A DNA stretch of 6,368 bases from Clostridia bacterium (GTDB lineage Bacteria > Bacillota > Clostridia > Oscillospirales > CAG-272), in contig JAFTUB010000038.1 of NCBI GenBank assembly GCA_017466495.1, positions 1-6,368 of the forward strand. Reading direction: 5' to 3'. Under the pieces are notes generated by a model that was not told the origin of the DNA, ran no database searches, and was given only the letters and a program-made list of their open reading frames with translations. Positions 5,937 to 6,368 of the stretch are shown here, piece after piece. Both the position numbers and the translations under genes were made by a program. Position 1 is the first letter of the stretch, and each line of letters starts with the position of its first letter.

Positions 5937-6368
5937 GTGAAGGCGTTTGTTTACATCGGCGGCGGGATCGATCCCGCAGGCCTGGATGAGCACCCCGGCG
6001 AGGGGGAGCTCTGCATTGCCGCCGACAGCGGCTGGCGCAATGCCCGCCGCCTTGGGGTGCGGGTGAATCTGCTGGTGGGGGACATGGATTCCCTGGGGGC
6101 AGAGGCCGGCTCTGCCATGGCGGAGGTGGAAGCCCTGGGGGGCGAGGTGATGCGGGTCCCGGCGGAGAAGGACGAGACCGACACCCAGCTGGCGGTGCAT
6201 GAGGCTGTGCGGCGGGGTGCCGATGAGATTGTGATCGTCGGCGGCCTTTCGGGACGGCTGGACCATACCCTGGCCAATCTTTCGGTGCTGGAGGTGCTGG
6301 CGGAGCATCGCATTGCGGCGCGGATCACCGACGGCCGCAATCGGGTGCGCTTCCTCAAAAATGACAGC
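5937..6368 (+). CDS. thiN: Thiamine pyrophosphokinase, 3'-truncated by the window edge
   Basis: This enzyme transfers pyrophosphate from ATP to thiamine to make the cofactor thiamine diphosphate in the cytoplasm; in Firmicutes it mainly serves salvaged thiamine. The frame is open from GTG 5937 to the last base, giving 144 residues of an expected total of about 210. Family motifs are clear: AADSG at 28-32, VGDMDSLG at 47-54 with acidic metal ligands, EKDETDTQLAV at 77-87, and GGLSGRLDHTLAN at 102-114. The missing part is the C-terminal beta domain that helps bind thiamine. It begins 21 bp after the rsgA stop and is certainly in the same transcript. In B. subtilis rpe lies between these two genes; here it does not. 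Confidence 0.93.
   Translation, partial: MKAFVYIGGGIDPAGLDEHPGEGELCIAADSGWRNARRLGVRVNLLVGDMDSLGAEAGSAMAEVEALGGEVMRVPAEKDETDTQLAVHEAVRRGADEIVIVGGLSGRLDHTLANLSVLEVLAEHRIAARITDGRNRVRFLKNDS

Noticed and set aside
5454..6358. Minus-strand open frames of 284 and 135 codons opposite rsgA and thiN.
   Set aside because: Both are shadows of well-supported + strand genes, with low-complexity composition and no motif.

Overview
The window is chromosomal DNA from what looks like a GC-rich gut-type Firmicute of class Clostridia, most likely the Oscillospiraceae/Ruminococcaceae. The evidence is a PASTA-domain Ser/Thr kinase and its PP2C phosphatase followed by rsgA and thiN, which is the Firmicute order. 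There are also purine-rich Shine-Dalgarno sites and a sigma-A-type promoter lying in an AT-rich island within GC-rich DNA. The genus cannot be fixed from this sequence. All six genes are on the + strand, coding density is high, and I see no mobile element, CRISPR array, tRNA or rRNA.

Left block (1-1554). The 3' three quarters of cysS (cysteinyl-tRNA synthetase) is followed, one base after its stop, by a small GtrA-family four-helix membrane protein. The two are probably co-transcribed.

Junction (1555-1702). This AT-rich gap holds a near-consensus promoter (TTTACA, 17 bp, TATAAT) and a GC-rich leader of about 70 nt that can fold. It starts a new transcription unit.

Right block (1703-6368). 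The order is PP2C phosphatase (prpC/stp), PASTA kinase (prkC/pknB/stk1), a strong hairpin followed by T-runs, rsgA (ribosome-assembly GTPase) and thiN (thiamine pyrophosphokinase, cut by the window end). In Bacillus subtilis the order is prpC-prkC-cpgA(rsgA)-rpe-thiN. Here rpe is missing between rsgA and thiN. Phosphatase and kinase form an opposing pair that acts on Ser/Thr phosphorylation in response to cell-wall signals. RsgA homologues belong to the same growth-control neighbourhood, and the B. subtilis homologue CpgA is a reported PrkC substrate.

The most unusual item is the kinase's extracellular C-terminus. After four PASTA-like repeats it has an Asp/Pro-rich linker of about three and a half 10-residue repeats. 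A perfect-period array of five 13-residue DxDGDGIPN units follows, of the thrombospondin type-3 / EF-hand-loop kind that binds calcium. This would make it a wall-sensing kinase with a probable calcium-binding tail. Second-tier observations are a degenerate G4 motif in RsgA (GKAE instead of NKxD), the probable terminator inside the operon between kinase and rsgA, and a perfect hairpin between phosphatase and kinase next to a displaced AAGGAG.
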